Numbered from the stretch's first letter, positions 25,254 to 34,221 are shown. The stretch is DNA of 64,000 nucleotides from Benzoatithermus flavus (GCF_037908215.1 NZ_JBBLZC010000016.1:41401-105400), one strand, 5' to 3'. The notes: generated from the sequence alone by a model not told the origin. Made by a program: numbers and translations.

Positions 25254-26534
25254 TCATCCGGCGAGCCAGGCGGCGGGTGCCGTAACCAGCGAGGGGAACA
25301 GGACGAGGAGGAGAAGCACCGCAAGCTCGGCCAGAAGGAACGGCCACACGCCCTTCATGATCTCGTCCATGCTGAGCTTGGCCGAGCCGCACACCACGTT
25401 CAGCACGGTGCCTACGGGCGGTGTTATCAGGCCGATCGCGTTGTTGATGATGAACAGGACGCCGAAATAGATCGGATCGATGCCGGCCTCCTTGACCACC
25501 GGCACCAGCACCGGGGTGAGGATCAGGATGGTGGGCGTCATGTCCATGGCCGTGCCGACCGCCACCACCAGCAGCATGATCATCAGCATGAGGAGCTTCG
25601 GGCTGTCCATGAACGGGGCCAGGAGTTCCGTGACCTGCCCCGGCAGGTCGGCCACCGTGATCAGCCAGGCCGAGACCAGGGCGGCCGCCACCAGGAACAT
25701 CACCACGCTCGTCACCTTGGCAGCGCTCACCAGCACGGCATAGAGCTGAGCCAGGCCGAGCTCGCGATAGATGCAGGTGGCGACGAACAGCGAGTAGACG
25801 GCGGCCACCACCGCGGCCTCGGTCGGCGTGAAGATGCCGAGCTTGAGCCCGACGATGATGATCACCGGCAGGAACAGCGCCCAGAGGCTCTCGAAGAAGG
25901 CACGGCGCCGCTGCTCGCCGCTCTGGCGCGGCGGGAGCGAGGCCCCCTCCTTCCGCGCGATCCACCACCAGGTCGCGCACAAGGCCAGCCCGATCAGGAT
26001 ACCCGGCGCGATGCCGGCCAGGAACAGCTTGGTGATCGAGAGATTGCCGGCGACGCCGAAGATGATGAAGCCGATCGAGGGCGGGATGATCGGACCGATG
26101 ATCGCGCCCGAGGCGATCAGCCCGCCCGAGCGCGCCGGATCGTGCCCGGCCTTGATCATCATCGGCACGAGCAGTGCCGAGAGGGCGGCCGCGTCGGCCA
26201 CGGCCGAGCCCGAGAGACTCGCCAGCACGCAGGCCGCGAAGATGGCGACGAAGCCGAGCCCGCCGCGAATGTGCCCGACGAGGGCCAGGGCGAGATTGAC
26301 GATCCGCCGGGACAGCCCGCCCTCGTTCATGATCTCGCCGGCGAGCATGAAGAACGGCACCGCCATCAAGGGAAAGCTGTCGGCACCATTGATGATGTTC
26401 TGCGCGACGATCTGGGCGTCGAACAGGTCCTGCTGATACATCAGGGCGACGCCGCACAGGATGAGCGCGAACGCGATCGGCATGCCGATGGCCATCGCAC
26501 CCAAGAGCGAACCCAAGAAGACGACGATGGTCAT
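25254..26534 (-). CDS. dctM: TRAP transporter large permease (DctM family)
   Basis: A 426-residue membrane protein with about 12 hydrophobic segments, full length for DctM. It begins MTIVVFLGSLLGAMAIGMPIAFAL in outline and contains the typical GPIIPPSI and GLITPPVG motifs in symmetric halves, which bind sodium in known members. It starts 12 bases after the small subunit and ends 46 bases before the binding-protein gene. Confidence 0.94.
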   Translation of the reverse strand: MTIVVFLGSLLGAMAIGMPIAFALILCGVALMYQQDLFDAQIVAQNIINGADSFPLMAVPFFMLAGEIMNEGGLSRRIVNLALALVGHIRGGLGFVAIFAACVLASLSGSAVADAAALSALLVPMMIKAGHDPARSGGLIASGAIIGPIIPPSIGFIIFGVAGNLSITKLFLAGIAPGILIGLALCATWWWIARKEGASLPPRQSGEQRRRAFFESLWALFLPVIIIVGLKLGIFTPTEAAVVAAVYSLFVATCIYRELGLAQLYAVLVSAAKVTSVVMFLVAAALVSAWLITVADLPGQVTELLAPFMDSPKLLMLMIMLLVVAVGTAMDMTPTILILTPVLVPVVKEAGIDPIYFGVLFIINNAIGLITPPVGTVLNVVCGSAKLSMDEIMKGVWPFLLAELAVLLLLVLFPSLVTAPAAWLAG

Positions 26535-26546
26535 GGGCGCGGCTCC

Positions 26547-27116
26547 TCAGCGCCCGGGAGGCGGGCTGGCGCTGGTGGCGGCGGGATGAAGCTCCTCCAG
26601 GAGCTCCTCCTCCTCGGATTCGCGCACCATGACGAGCTCGGACTCCTTCAGGCGCCCGGCGAGCACACGATAGAGGTCGTAGAGCAGGATCAGGCCGGCG
26701 GAGAGGCTGAACACCACGCCCGGCGCGTAGAACAGGCCCATGGAGAAGCCGGTCGCGGGCGAGGCGACGTCGAGATTGATCAGGGTCTGCTGCCAGCTGC
26801 CGGCGAGGAACAGCCAGGTGGCATAGAGCATGAGAAGATGGCCGAGCACCAGGCAGAGCTTCCTGCCGCCGGCGGGCAGGCGCTTGACCAGCACGTCGAC
26901 GCCGAGATGGCCATGCTCGCGCATGGCGACGATCGCACCCAGGAAGGTGAGCCAGACGAAGAGCAGCCGCGAGAGCTCCTCGGACGTGGTGATGCCGGTG
27001 TTGAAGGCGTAGCGCAGCAGCACGTTGCCGAACACCAACACCACCATCACCGCCAGAAACACGGCGATGAGGAGCTTCAGGAGCTGGCAATAGCCGTCGA
27101 CGATTCTCGCCACCAT
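26547..27116 (-). CDS. dctQ: TRAP transporter small permease (DctQ family)
   Basis: A 189-residue protein with four hydrophobic segments (about 10-35, 45-70, 85-110, 125-150) and an acidic tail rich in Glu near 160-175. NVLLRYAFN and EELSRLLFVWLTFLGA are the usual DctQ markers. The ATG at 27116 starts MVARIVDGY; the longer frame adds an unrelated arginine-rich leader. It is the first gene of dctQMP-usp. The promoter region upstream holds a TetR box (27316-27337). Confidence 0.92.
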   Translation of the reverse strand: MVARIVDGYCQLLKLLIAVFLAVMVVLVFGNVLLRYAFNTGITTSEELSRLLFVWLTFLGAIVAMREHGHLGVDVLVKRLPAGGRKLCLVLGHLLMLYATWLFLAGSWQQTLINLDVASPATGFSMGLFYAPGVVFSLSAGLILLYDLYRVLAGRLKESELVMVRESEEEELLEELHPAATSASPPPGR

Positions 27117-27315
27117 CGCATGCCTCCCTGATCGAGGCCACGGCCTGCGAGCGGGCCATGGGCTTATCGTTCGCTTCGAGGATAACACGCCCTGCCACCG
27201 TCCGGGGCGGCAGGGCTCGGCGGCCATTCCCGATCCCATCACCGAAGGCCGCGAGCATCGAGGATACGCCGGAGCCTCTCGTCGGATCGTGTTCCGCGGC
27301 GTGCCTGCAGTCTTG

Positions 27316-27337
27316 TACTAACTGGTTCGTTCAGTCA
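27316..27337. promoter_or_regulatory. TetR operator-like site in the TRAP promoter region
   Basis: TACTAACTGGTTCGTTCAGTCA shares the 12-base string CTGGTTCGTTCA with 28193-28204, upstream of the tetR gene at 27408-28085. It lies about 200 bases upstream of the dctQ start. The shared string suggests that this TetR controls the TRAP operon and itself. The rest of 27117-27407 holds no gene. Confidence 0.55.
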
Positions 27338-27407
27338 AGAGCGTTCTCATGCTCCGGCGGCTTTGGGTGTCGTCCGGGCTCGGGCCGGAAATGCTTTCTT
27401 TGCCCAC

Positions 27408-28085
27408 TCAGTCTCCTTTGAGCAGACGGATGATCGCGTCGCCGATCATCCGCTTGTGCCGCGCACGCAGCTCCGGTGCGCTCAGATCCCGGCCGAAGAT
27501 GGCGCCGAAGGTGTGACGGTTCGAAACCCGGAAAAAGCAGAACGCGCTGATCAGCATGTGAAGATCGATCGGGTCGATCTCGACGCGGAACACGCCCTGC
27601 TCCCGCCCGCGCTGCAGAATGGCCCGGATGGTCTCGATGACCGAGACGTTGAGGCTGCGGATCGAGGCGGAACGTGCGACGTGCTCGGCATTGTGGATGT
27701 TCTCGATGCTGACCAGCCGGATGAAGTCCGGATTGGCGTCCTGGTAGTCGAAGGTGAACTCGACCAGCCGGCGGATCGCTGCCTCGGGTGCCATGTCCTC
27801 GAGATGCAGGCTGCTCTCGATCGCCCGGATGTCGCGGTAGGCCTTTTCGAGGACGGCGAGGTAGAGCCCCTCCTTGCTGCCGAAATAGTAGTAAATCATC
27901 CGCTTGCTGGTCTTGGTGCGGAGCGCGATCTCGTCCACACGGGCACCGCTCAGCCCATGGGCGGCGAACTCCTCGGTCGCGACGGCGAGGATGTCGCTCT
28001 TCGTCCGCTCCGGATCGTTCTTGCGCGAACGGGTCTCGGGTCGTGCCTTCTTCTGCTCGTCGAGTAGGGTCACGTCGCTGTCCAT
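27408..28085 (-). CDS. TetR-family repressor, probably of the TRAP operon
   Basis: A 225-residue TetR protein, strongly similar along its whole length to the one at 16686-17375: both have LSGARVDEIA, FGSKEGLY, LVEVTFDY/LVEFTFDY, SVENIH/SIENIH and RVSNRHT-GAIFGRDL. The ATG at 28085 is used; upstream frame codons run through the operator-like site. It lies between dctQMP and pobA. The paralogy and the separate operator types suggest duplication followed by divergence to different ligands, perhaps shikimate-type for one and an aromatic acid for the other. Confidence 0.8.
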   Translation of the reverse strand: MDSDVTLLDEQKKARPETRSRKNDPERTKSDILAVATEEFAAHGLSGARVDEIALRTKTSKRMIYYYFGSKEGLYLAVLEKAYRDIRAIESSLHLEDMAPEAAIRRLVEFTFDYQDANPDFIRLVSIENIHNAEHVARSASIRSLNVSVIETIRAILQRGREQGVFRVEIDPIDLHMLISAFCFFRVSNRHTFGAIFGRDLSAPELRARHKRMIGDAIIRLLKGD

Positions 28086-28184
28086 CGGTTGTGGCGAGAG
28101 CACATGCCGAACCACGCCTCCGTCCCGCCCCGTTTGCCGGGGCCGGCTTCCTTCTAGCCCGGAAGCAGCCTCGGATCGAGCTGT

Positions 28185-28206
28185 ATAACCATCTGGTTCG
28201 TTCATT
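28185..28206. promoter_or_regulatory. TetR operator-like site upstream of tetR
   Basis: TATAACCATCTGGTTCGTTCAT contains the dyad AACCA-TC-TGGTT and shares CTGGTTCGTTCA with the site at 27316-27337. It lies 100 bases upstream of the tetR ATG and suits autoregulation. Confidence 0.55.
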
Positions 28207-28268
28207 CTCTGGCAGCCATACGGGATCATCTCGCGATGACGAGCCCGCCAGGATCAGCCGACGCTTCT

Positions 28269-28288
28269 CGATAACCGGATGGTTATCG
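28269..28288. promoter_or_regulatory. PcaQ-type box upstream of pobA
   Basis: CGATAACC-GGAT-GGTTATCG has perfect 8-base arms and fits the published PcaQ box ATAACC-N4-GGTTAA at 11 of its 12 defined bases. It lies 243 bases upstream of pobA. pcaQ itself is at 31197-32141 and has a similar box at its own promoter. Confidence 0.65.
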
Positions 28289-28531
28289 TAAAAATTCACA
28301 ATCTCATTTCCGCCGATGCAGTAGAAAGGTCATCCTGACCGCGTCGTCTCGACCAGCCATACGACCCGCAGCAGAAGGGTCGCTTGCCGCAGATCAGGGG
28401 AAGGCGTTCGTGCGTGCATGGCCCGAGGGCAGCATTGCCCGCATCGGTCCTTTCGAGATCGTGTCTCGTCTGCCTTCCCGGGCGGGCTTTTCCTGCGTCA
28501 CCCTCGAAGCCTAGGAAGGAGTGAACCGGCC

Positions 28532-29710
28532 ATGCGCACGCAGGTTGGAATCGTCGGCGCCGGTCCGGCGGGGCTGCTGCTCTCGCACATGCTGCATCTG
28601 CGCGGGATCGAATCGGTCATCCTCGAGAGCCGCTCGCGCGCGGCGATCGAGGCCACCATCCGCGCCGGCGTGCTCGAGCAGGGCACGGTCGATCTCATGA
28701 CCGAGATCGGCGCCGGAGAGCGGATGAAGCGCGAGGGCTTCGTCCACCACGGCTTCGAGATCCGCTTCCAGAACCGCAGCCATCGCATCAACCTCCACGA
28801 CCTCGCCAACGGCCGGACCATCACCGTCTATGCTCAGCACGAGGTCTTGAAGGACCTGATCGAGCTCCGGCTCGCCACCGGGGGCCAGATCCTGTTCGAG
28901 GCCAGGGCCGAGGGCCTGGAGGACGTCACCTCGGACCGGCCCAGGATCCGCTTCACCACCAAGGAGGGCGCGGCCGAGGAGCTGATCTGCGACTTCGTCG
29001 CCGGCTGCGACGGCTCCTATGGCGTTTGTCGCAAGGCGATCCCGGAAGGCACGGTGCGTCAGGACTATTTCCGCACCTACCCCGCCGGCTGGTTCGGCAT
29101 CCTCGCCAAGGCACCGCCTTCCTCGCACGAGCTGATCTACACCCACCACGAGCGCGGCTTCGCGCTGATCAGCACGCGCTCGCCCAACGTGCAGCGCATG
29201 TACTTCCAGTGCGATCCGAACGACAAGGTCGCGAACTGGTCGGACGATCGGATCTGGGCCGAGCTGCACGCGCGGGTCTCGGGCGACGGCTTCAGGCTCA
29301 AGGAGGGCGAGATCTTCCAGAAGAACATCGTGCCTCTGCGCAGCTTCGTGGCCGAGCCGATGCAGCATGGGCGCCTGTTCCTGGCCGGCGATGCCGCCCA
29401 TTCGGTGCCGCCGACCGGGGCCAAGGGCCTCAACCTCGCCGCTGCGGACGCGCATGTGCTCGCCCGCGCGATCGGGGCCTACTACAGCGCCAACGCCACC
29501 GACCTGCTCGAGGCCTACACGGCGACAGCACTAAGGCGGGTGTGGCGCGGGCAATGGTTCTCCTGGTACATGACCCAGCTTCTGCACCGCTTTCCGGATG
29601 CGGGCGCGTTCGACCTCAAGCGGCAGCTCGCCGAGCTCGAGCTGGTCACCAGCTCGCGCGCCGCCGCCACCATGATCGCGGAGAACTACGTGGGTCTGCC
29701 GCTCTCCTGA
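28532..29710 (+). CDS. pobA: 4-Hydroxybenzoate 3-monooxygenase PobA
   Basis: A 392-residue flavoprotein aromatic hydroxylase that makes protocatechuate from 4-hydroxybenzoate with NAD(P)H and O2. The FAD motifs are GIVGAGPAGLLLSHML at the N-terminus, CDGSYGVCRKAIP near 162 and LAGDAAHSVPPTGAKGLNLA near 285. An AGGAAGGAG ribosome site precedes the ATG at 28532; the upstream frame extension is not conserved. Length equals typical PobA. A PcaQ-type box lies upstream and a pcaK-like permease follows 112 bases downstream. Confidence 0.95.
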   Translation: MRTQVGIVGAGPAGLLLSHMLHLRGIESVILESRSRAAIEATIRAGVLEQGTVDLMTEIGAGERMKREGFVHHGFEIRFQNRSHRINLHDLANGRTITVYAQHEVLKDLIELRLATGGQILFEARAEGLEDVTSDRPRIRFTTKEGAAEELICDFVAGCDGSYGVCRKAIPEGTVRQDYFRTYPAGWFGILAKAPPSSHELIYTHHERGFALISTRSPNVQRMYFQCDPNDKVANWSDDRIWAELHARVSGDGFRLKEGEIFQKNIVPLRSFVAEPMQHGRLFLAGDAAHSVPPTGAKGLNLAAADAHVLARAIGAYYSANATDLLEAYTATALRRVWRGQWFSWYMTQLLHRFPDAGAFDLKRQLAELELVTSSRAAATMIAENYVGLPLS

Positions 29711-29822
29711 GCTCGAGCATCTGATCCGCACGAGCCCTGCCGAGCCGAGGTCGGCGCGGCTCGAGCGCGGGATAGAGATCCGACCTTCTTCATCAGCGCC
29801 GGATGCCCAACGGAACAACATC

Positions 29823-31187
29823 ATGCCAGCAGACTGCAGCATCGACGTCCAAACTTTTCTGAACGAGCACCCGTTCTCGCGTTTCCAGTGGCTGATCTTC
29901 ACGCTCTGCTTCTGCATCGTTCTTCTGGACGGGTTCGATACGGCCGCCATCGGCTACATTGCTCCTTCCCTGATCGCCGAATGGGGCGTGGAGCGGGCGG
30001 CACTGGCGCCGGTGCTGAGCGCCGCGCTGTTCGGCTTGGCAGGGGGCGCCCTGTCCGCGGGCCCCCTGGCCGACCGTTTCGGCCGCAAGGCGGTGCTGGT
30101 CGGCTCCGTGCTGGTGTTCGCCCTGGCCTGCCTCGCTTCCGCGTTCGCCGGCAGCCTGAGCCAGCTCGTGGTCTGGCGCTTCGTCACCGGGCTCGGGCTC
30201 GGTGCGGCCATGCCCAATGCCGTCACCCTGACGAGCGAGTACTGTCCGGACGGACGGCGCGCCATGCTGACCAACGCCATGTTCTGCGGCTTTCCGCTGG
30301 GTGCGGCGTTCGGCGGCTTTCTCGCTGCCTGGATGATACCGCTGTGGGGCTGGCGCAGCGTTCTCGTGCTCGGCGGGACGGCGCCTTTGGCGCTGACGCT
30401 GCTCCTGCTCCTGCTGCTGCCGGAATCGGTGCGCTACATGGTGGCCAAAAGGCAGCCGGTGGAACGCGTTCGCGCCGTGCTGCGCCGCGTCTCGGCAACC
30501 GTCGTCGATGCCACCTCGTTCGTCATGCACGAGCATGCGCCGACGGCCGACATCAAGAGTGGCCTCGGCCTGGTACTCTCGCGCTCCTATCTGGTCGGGT
30601 CGGTGATGTTGTGGATCACCTATTTCATGGGCCTGGTGATCTTCTATGCGCTGATCAACTGGATGCCGATCCTGTTCCGTGACGTCGGGCTGGCGCCGAG
30701 CACCGCTGCGCTCATCTCCGCCCTGTTTCCGCTCGGCGGCGTGGGGGCGATCCTCTCCGGCTGGCTGATGGATCGCTTCAATGCCAACGTGATCATCGCG
30801 ATCGGCTTCGTGCTGACCGCCGCCGCCGTCTACGCGATCGGGCAGGTGGCCGGCAGTCTCGGCCTGCTGATGTTCCTGGTGTTCGCGGCCGGCACCATCA
30901 TGAACACGTCGCAGTCGTCGCTACCCGCGCTGGCCGCAGCGTTCTACCCGACGGAAGGGCGGGCCACGGGCGTGGCCTGGATGCTGGGTCTCGGCCGCTT
31001 CGGCGGCATCGCCGGCTCGTTCCTCGTGGCCGAGCTCGCACGGCGGCAGCTGGGCTTCAGCGAGATCTTCGCGATCGTCGCCGTACCGGGGCTGATCGCC
31101 GCAGCAGCGCTCGTGCTCAAGCAGCTCGCCCATCCCGAGGGCGGAGCGACGCCCGCGCTCGCCGGCAGCAGGGCGCTTGGCCACTGA
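29823..31187 (+). CDS. pcaK: Aromatic acid:H+ symporter, MFS (PcaK-like)
   Basis: A 454-residue MFS protein of the AAHS group, 12 membrane segments. The first segment has LLDGFDTAAIGYIAPSL with the acidic DGFDT motif needed for aromatic acid transport in PcaK; GPLADRFGRKAVL lies between segments 2 and 3. It most likely imports 4-hydroxybenzoate or protocatechuate, given pobA before it and pcaQ-pca after. The debris at 8370-8858 is a broken member of the same group. Confidence 0.88.
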   Translation: MPADCSIDVQTFLNEHPFSRFQWLIFTLCFCIVLLDGFDTAAIGYIAPSLIAEWGVERAALAPVLSAALFGLAGGALSAGPLADRFGRKAVLVGSVLVFALACLASAFAGSLSQLVVWRFVTGLGLGAAMPNAVTLTSEYCPDGRRAMLTNAMFCGFPLGAAFGGFLAAWMIPLWGWRSVLVLGGTAPLALTLLLLLLLPESVRYMVAKRQPVERVRAVLRRVSATVVDATSFVMHEHAPTADIKSGLGLVLSRSYLVGSVMLWITYFMGLVIFYALINWMPILFRDVGLAPSTAALISALFPLGGVGAILSGWLMDRFNANVIIAIGFVLTAAAVYAIGQVAGSLGLLMFLVFAAGTIMNTSQSSLPALAAAFYPTEGRATGVAWMLGLGRFGGIAGSFLVAELARRQLGFSEIFAIVAVPGLIAAAALVLKQLAHPEGGATPALAGSRALGH

Positions 31188-31196
31188 CGTCGGCAT

Positions 31197-32141
31197 TCAC
31201 GGATGCGCGGCTCGGCTCGGGTTGGTTCGGATCGCCTTGGCGGCCTCGCGGATCGCCTGCATGAGGAGCGTTGCCGCCGGCGAAGGTCGCTCGTCGGCGC
31301 GGATCGTCATCCCGACCGGGCCCGTCGTGTCCGACATGTCCACCGGCAGCTCGACGAGCTGGCCGGCGGCGAGATCGAGCGCCACGACACCGTGGGAGAT
31401 GAACCAGACCGCATCGCTCTGCTTGAGGAAAGTCCGGCCGAAGTCGCCCGACACGGTCTCGATCCGCCGCTCGAGCGCGCCGATGCCGTTGACCAGCAGC
31501 AATCGGTCGACCATCGGGCGGATGATGTCCTCCTTGGTCGGCATGAGCACCACGTGCTCGCGAATGGCCTTGAGATCGAGCTCCGGACGCGCGAGGAGCG
31601 GATGGCCGGGACGCACCACCAGCGCCAGCCGCTCCGAATAGAGCTGCTCGAAGGCGAGCCCGGTCATCTGCTCGGTATCGGCCAACCGGCCGACCACGAG
31701 GTCGAGATCGCGGCTCTTCAGCCGGTCCAGAAGGAACCGGTTGGGGCCGGTCAGGAGGCTGACCGTGGCCCCGAGCCTGGCCGCGGCAAAGGCCCGCACG
31801 GCCGCAGGCATCAGGCGGGCCGCCACCGTCGGCAAAGCACCTGCGCGGACCATCGTGTCGCCGCGCATCCGGCCCTGCGCCACGCTGTCGACCGCCTGCT
31901 GCAGCGCCACGACGCTGGTGGCGGCGAAGTGCCGGAACAGCTCGCCCGGGCCGGTGAGCACGAGGCCACGCCGGCTGCGCTCGAACAGCCGCACCGCGAG
32001 GATGTCCTCGAGCTCGCGCAGGGTCTTCGACACCGCCGGCTGGGTGATCGCGAGCCGGTCGGCGGCCCGCCCGACATGGCCCAAACGCGCGACCTCGAGA
32101 AAGCACTGCAGATGCCGGATCTTGATGCGCGGATCGATCAA
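31197..32141 (-). CDS. pcaQ: LysR-type regulator PcaQ
   Basis: A 314-residue LysR protein: helix-turn-helix at about 8-65 (KIRHLQCFLEVARLGHVGRAAD in outline, AITQPAVSKTLRELE) and effector domain after 95. PcaQ activates pcaDCHGB in response to 3-carboxy-cis,cis-muconate or its lactone. It is divergent from pcaD with a PcaQ-type box between them, the arrangement known from rhizobia. It converges on the pcaK-like gene with only 9 bases between stops. Confidence 0.92.
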   Translation of the reverse strand: MIDPRIKIRHLQCFLEVARLGHVGRAADRLAITQPAVSKTLRELEDILAVRLFERSRRGLVLTGPGELFRHFAATSVVALQQAVDSVAQGRMRGDTMVRAGALPTVAARLMPAAVRAFAAARLGATVSLLTGPNRFLLDRLKSRDLDLVVGRLADTEQMTGLAFEQLYSERLALVVRPGHPLLARPELDLKAIREHVVLMPTKEDIIRPMVDRLLLVNGIGALERRIETVSGDFGRTFLKQSDAVWFISHGVVALDLAAGQLVELPVDMSDTTGPVGMTIRADERPSPAATLLMQAIREAAKAIRTNPSRAAHP

Positions 32142-32167
32142 GCTCCCTCTCCTGATGCCCGATACTC

Positions 32168-32183
32168 ATTACCTCATGGTTAT
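32168..32183. promoter_or_regulatory. PcaQ-type box between pcaQ and pcaD
   Basis: ATTACC-TCAT-GGTTAT fits ATAACC-N4-GGTTAA in 10 of 12 defined bases. It is 27 bases from the pcaQ start and 124 from pcaD, inside an AT-rich pocket (32160-32220) that should hold both promoters. Confidence 0.6.
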
Positions 32184-32306
32184 CGATATGGTCTATAATA
32201 TCACTTCCCATAACGGAAACGCTGAGCGATCTTTCTGCTCGCGGCTCCATGAACGAGACAGTCCGCGTGCAAAGGATCGGCGGCTGCGGATCGGGAGGTG
32301 AGCACC

Positions 32307-33098
32307 ATGTTCATGCGCTCGGGCGACATCGTCGTCCATCATGCGCTCTCCGGAGACGGCCGGGGACGGCCGCTCGTTCTCGTCAACTCGCTCGGCACCG
32401 ACCTGCGCGTGTGGGATGCACTGCTGCCCGCTCTCGAGCGCTCGTTCCGGGTGATCCGCTACGACAAGCGCGGCCACGGCCTCACCGACCTCTCGCCCGG
32501 CCCCTACACCATCCCTCAGCTCGCGAGCGACCTCGAGCGGCTGCTCGATGCGCTGGACGTCCGCGGCGCGATCGTGGTCGGGCTCTCGATTGGTGGCATG
32601 ATCGCGCAGCAGCTCGCTGTCGGACGGCCGGATCTCGTGGCGGGCCTCGTGCTCATGGACACGAGCCACAAGATCGGCACCGCCGAGACCTGGCAGCAGC
32701 GGATCGACGCCGTCAGAACCGGTGGCATAGCGAGCATCGCCGATGCGATTCTCGAGCGCTGGTTCGCACGTGCCTTCCGCGAACGGCACCCGGACGAGCT
32801 CGCCGGCTGGCGCAACATGCTGATCCGCACGCCGGTCGAAGGTTATCTCGGCTGCTGCGCGGCCATCCGCGACGCCGATCTCGGCCTCTCGACCGCCGCG
32901 CTCCGCCTGCCGGCGCTGTGCCTCGTCGGCGAGGAGGACGGCGCCACGCCGCCGGCTCTGGTCCTGGAGCTCGCACGGCTCATCCCCGACGCCGCCTACG
33001 TGACGGTGCCCGAGGCGGGGCATCTGCCCTGCGTCGAGCAGCCGGATCGCGTGGCGCAGGTGATCCGGACCTTCCTGGAGGAGAAAGGCTTTGCCTGA
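32307..33098 (+). CDS. pcaD: 3-Oxoadipate enol-lactonase PcaD
   Basis: A 263-residue alpha/beta hydrolase that opens 3-oxoadipate enol-lactone. The nucleophile is S94 in GLSIGG, and the catalytic histidine is in EAGHLPCVEQP near the C-terminus. The ATG at 32307 has GGGAGG 9 bases upstream; the GTG at 32298 overlaps that ribosome site and is unlikely. It is the first gene of pcaDCHG and is the only enol-lactonase in the window, so it must serve the catechol branch too unless catD is elsewhere. Confidence 0.93.
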   Translation: MFMRSGDIVVHHALSGDGRGRPLVLVNSLGTDLRVWDALLPALERSFRVIRYDKRGHGLTDLSPGPYTIPQLASDLERLLDALDVRGAIVVGLSIGGMIAQQLAVGRPDLVAGLVLMDTSHKIGTAETWQQRIDAVRTGGIASIADAILERWFARAFRERHPDELAGWRNMLIRTPVEGYLGCCAAIRDADLGLSTAALRLPALCLVGEEDGATPPALVLELARLIPDAAYVTVPEAGHLPCVEQPDRVAQVIRTFLEEKGFA

Positions 33099-33495
33099 CG
33101 AGCGATATGCAACCGGCATGTCGGTCCGGCGCAGCGTCCTGGGCGACGCGCATGTCGACCTTGCCGAGGCCAGGAAAACCGCCTTCGATGCCGATTTCCA
33201 GCGCTTCATCGTCGAGGGGGCCTGGGGCTCGGTCTGGTCCCGGCCCGGCCTCGACAAGCGCACCCGCTCGATGCTGGTGATCGGCCTCATGGCGGCGCTG
33301 GGCCACGAGGAGGAGCTCGCCATGCACATCCGCGCCACCCGCAACACCGGTGCTACCGAGGAGGACGTCAAGGAGGTGCTCCTGATGGTCGCCGTCTATG
33401 CCGGCGTGCCGGCCGCCAACACCGCCATCCGCATCGCCAAGGAGGTCTATGCCGACCTGCCGCCGGCGCCGAGCCCACAGGGAGAGCAGCGATGA
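33091..33495 (+). CDS. pcaC: 4-Carboxymuconolactone decarboxylase PcaC
   Basis: A 134-residue protein of the CMD/AhpD-like family that decarboxylates 4-carboxymuconolactone to the enol-lactone. The start appears to be TTG at 33091: it overlaps the end of pcaD by 8 bases, has GGAGGAGAAAGG just upstream, and the residues from it (PDERYATGMSVRR) match the family N-terminus, while the later ATG at 33118 would cut this. The conserved region LGHEEELAMHIRATRNTGAT holds the usual active-site Glu and His. pcaH begins 4 bases inside its end. Confidence 0.93.
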   Translation: MPDERYATGMSVRRSVLGDAHVDLAEARKTAFDADFQRFIVEGAWGSVWSRPGLDKRTRSMLVIGLMAALGHEEELAMHIRATRNTGATEEDVKEVLLMVAVYAGVPAANTAIRIAKEVYADLPPAPSPQGEQR

Positions 33496-34217
33496 ACTTC
33501 GACGGCGAGTACCGCCCGCGCAACCGCGCGATCCATCCCCCGGCTTATTTTCCCGACTACAAGACGAGCGTCACGCGTTCGCCGCGGCGGCCGCTGATCG
33601 CCCTGCAGCAGTCCCTGTCCGAGATCACCGGGCCGGTGTTCGGGCACGAGATGCTGCACCCGCTCGACAACGACCTGCTCGCGAACGGCCGTGTCGACCA
33701 GGATCCGATCGGCGAGCGGATCATCGTCCACGGCCGCGTGCTCGACGAGAACGCGCGGCCGGTGCCCGGCGCTCTGATCGAGATCTGGCAGGCCAATGCC
33801 GGCGGCCGCTATCGCCATGTCAACGACGACTACGTGGCGGCGCTCGATCCCAACTTCATCGGCTGCGGCCGCACGCTCAGCGACGAGGAGGGCTGGTACC
33901 GGTTCCGCACGATCAAGCCCGGCCCCTATCCCTGGCGCAACCGGCTCAACGACTGGCGGCCGGCGCACATCCATTTCTCGATCTTCGGCCACGGCTTCGT
34001 CACCCGGCTCGTCACCCAGCTCTACTTCGAGGGCGACCCCTTGCTGCGGCACTGCCCGATCTACAAGTCGATCCCGGATCCGGGCGCGCGCGAGCGGCTC
34101 GTCGCCCGGCTCGATCTCGACGAGACCATTCCCTTGGACACGATCGCCTATCGTTTCGACATCGTGCTGCGTGGGCGGCGGCAGACGCCGTTCGAGAACA
34201 GGATCGAGGGGGCCTGA
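33492..34217 (+). CDS. pcaH: Protocatechuate 3,4-dioxygenase beta subunit PcaH
   Basis: A 241-residue intradiol dioxygenase subunit carrying the Fe(III) site. The four ligands are Y107, Y146 (GPYPW), H159 and H161 (RPAHIHFS), spaced exactly as in the Pseudomonas enzyme. It opens protocatechuate to 3-carboxy-cis,cis-muconate together with PcaG. ATG overlaps the pcaC stop (ATGA); pcaG follows after 4 bases. Confidence 0.96.
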   Translation: MNFDGEYRPRNRAIHPPAYFPDYKTSVTRSPRRPLIALQQSLSEITGPVFGHEMLHPLDNDLLANGRVDQDPIGERIIVHGRVLDENARPVPGALIEIWQANAGGRYRHVNDDYVAALDPNFIGCGRTLSDEEGWYRFRTIKPGPYPWRNRLNDWRPAHIHFSIFGHGFVTRLVTQLYFEGDPLLRHCPIYKSIPDPGARERLVARLDLDETIPLDTIAYRFDIVLRGRRQTPFENRIEGA

Positions 34218-34221
34218 GCCC

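Larger units (their letters stand above)
28086..28531. other. Regulatory intergenic region between tetR and pobA
   Basis: No gene in 446 bases. It holds a TetR box (28185-28206) and a perfect PcaQ-type box (28269-28288), and becomes AT-rich at 28280-28320. It should contain the divergent promoters of tetR and pobA. Confidence 0.6.

Noticed and set aside
29711..29775. Two GCTCGAGC palindromes after pobA
   Set aside because: Common 8-mers in this GC-rich sequence, not spaced as a convincing terminator or operator.
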